Shown: piece after piece, positions 7,570 to 7,765 of the stretch
Layout: each line of letters begins with the position of its first letter
How positions within the stretch are numbered: the first letter of the stretch is position 1
Origin: JACCTH01 sp035281645
GTDB taxonomy: Bacteria > Actinomycetota > Acidimicrobiia > Spongiisociales > ZC4RG35
Direction: 5' to 3'
Assembly (NCBI GenBank): GCA_035281645.1
Contig: DATEDN010000078.1
Span: 1 to 7,765, forward strand
DNA: 7,765 bases
Notes under the pieces: generated by a model
What the model was told of the DNA's origin: nothing
The model's database searches: none
The model's input: only the letters and a program-made list of their open reading frames with translations
Translations under genes and position numbers: made by a program

Positions 7570-7604
7570 CATCATCGCGGGGAGACCTCCCGTTCCCAAT
7601 GATG
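7570..7604 (-). terminator. weak interrupted hairpin after the DsrE-like gene
   Basis: On the minus strand an outer stem CATCAT (7604-7599) pairs with ATGATG (7575-7570), enclosing an inner GGGA-loop-TCCC stem, with unpaired bases between the two stems. It starts about ten bases past the TAA of the DsrE-like gene. There is no U-tract and the internal loop is large, so it is only a possible transcript end. Confidence 0.25.
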
Positions 7605-7614
7605 AGGACGATCT

Positions 7615-7765
7615 TTAGACGAAGAGCTGCACTTCGGCGGTGGAGGCGAAGTCCAAGAAGGCGGCTGCACCCGCCACCAGGCAGCCGTCGATCAGATCTT
7701 TCTCCTCGACTCCCATCACTCCCATCGTCGTCGAGCAGGCGAAGAACTGCACGCCGAGGCCTTGC
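7615..7765 (-). CDS. DsrE/DsrF-like family protein, C-terminal fragment (N-terminus off the window)
   Basis: Only the last 49 residues are in the window, beginning QGLGVQFFACSTTMGVMG and ending in TAEVQLFV before a TAA stop at 7617-7615. The pattern is typical of DsrE/DsrF/DrsH-like proteins: a strand ending in a conserved cysteine (FFAC, visible residue 10), a Met-Gly-rich turn, then EEKDLIDG, a small-residue helix VAGAAAFLDFA and a final strand. In this family the cysteine carries sulfur in relay reactions, or the protein acts as a small peroxiredoxin-like factor; which applies here cannot be told. These are small soluble cytoplasmic proteins, normally around 110-160 residues, so most of the gene lies past the right edge. 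A 268-base gap and a possible hairpin separate it from the membrane operon, so co-transcription is doubtful. Confidence 0.78.
   Translation of the reverse strand, partial: QGLGVQFFACSTTMGVMGVEEKDLIDGCLVAGAAAFLDFASTAEVQLFV

Larger units (their letters stand above)
7347..7614. other. intergenic region upstream of the membrane-protein operon
   Basis: No supportable gene lies between the DsrE-like stop and the giant membrane protein. The region holds a possible weak hairpin near the DsrE end (7570-7604) and two adjacent inverted repeats (7502-7530). It should carry the promoter of the two-gene membrane operon. The nearest thing to one is TTGACC (7484-7479) with TGTCGA seventeen bases on (7461-7456), but the second element is a poor -10, so I do not call it. 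Confidence 0.5.

Noticed and set aside
7578..7592. short palindrome CGGGGAGACCTCCCG as a separate operator
   Set aside because: Mismatched in the middle and better read as the inner stem of the hairpin after the DsrE-like gene.
1..7765. CRISPR arrays, tRNA or rRNA genes, insertion sequences, phage or toxin-antitoxin genes
   Set aside because: Looked for on both strands; no regularly spaced repeats, cloverleaf, transposase motifs or terminal repeats were found.

Overview
The window is GC-rich and every gene I can support lies on the minus strand. GTG start candidates, a PPOX-fold protein of the type often F420-dependent, and an exported Asp-box (sialidase-like) propeller suggest a high-GC actinobacterium, possibly of the Acidimicrobiia type. 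That placement is inference from protein style, not from a marker gene.

Read in the direction of transcription (right to left), the window opens with the C-terminal 49 residues of a DsrE/DsrF-like sulfur-relay or peroxiredoxin-type protein (7615-7765). A 267-base intergenic region follows (7347-7614), holding a possible weak terminator hairpin and two adjacent perfect inverted repeats. Next comes a very large polytopic membrane protein of 1657 residues (2373-7346). Its stop codon overlaps the start of a second membrane protein (448-2376), in which an intramembrane metalloprotease domain of the PrsW family is fused to an extracytoplasmic domain with six Asp-box repeats. A strong GC hairpin (404-427) lies just after that gene. 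The window ends inside a PPOX-class, probably F420-binding, oxidoreductase that begins at 327 with its own good ribosome binding site.

The central pair is the part worth attention. The ATGA stop/start overlap, with the Shine-Dalgarno inside the upstream gene, means the giant membrane protein and the protease-propeller fusion are translated together. PrsW-family proteases are known from Bacillus subtilis, where PrsW starts regulated intramembrane proteolysis of the anti-sigma factor RsiW. Here the protease carries its own likely outside-facing sensor or binding domain, and no sigma or anti-sigma gene is visible. One hypothesis is a two-gene membrane sensing or proteolysis module whose substrate is either the giant partner or encoded elsewhere. 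The flanking DsrE-like and PPOX genes look like independent metabolic genes.
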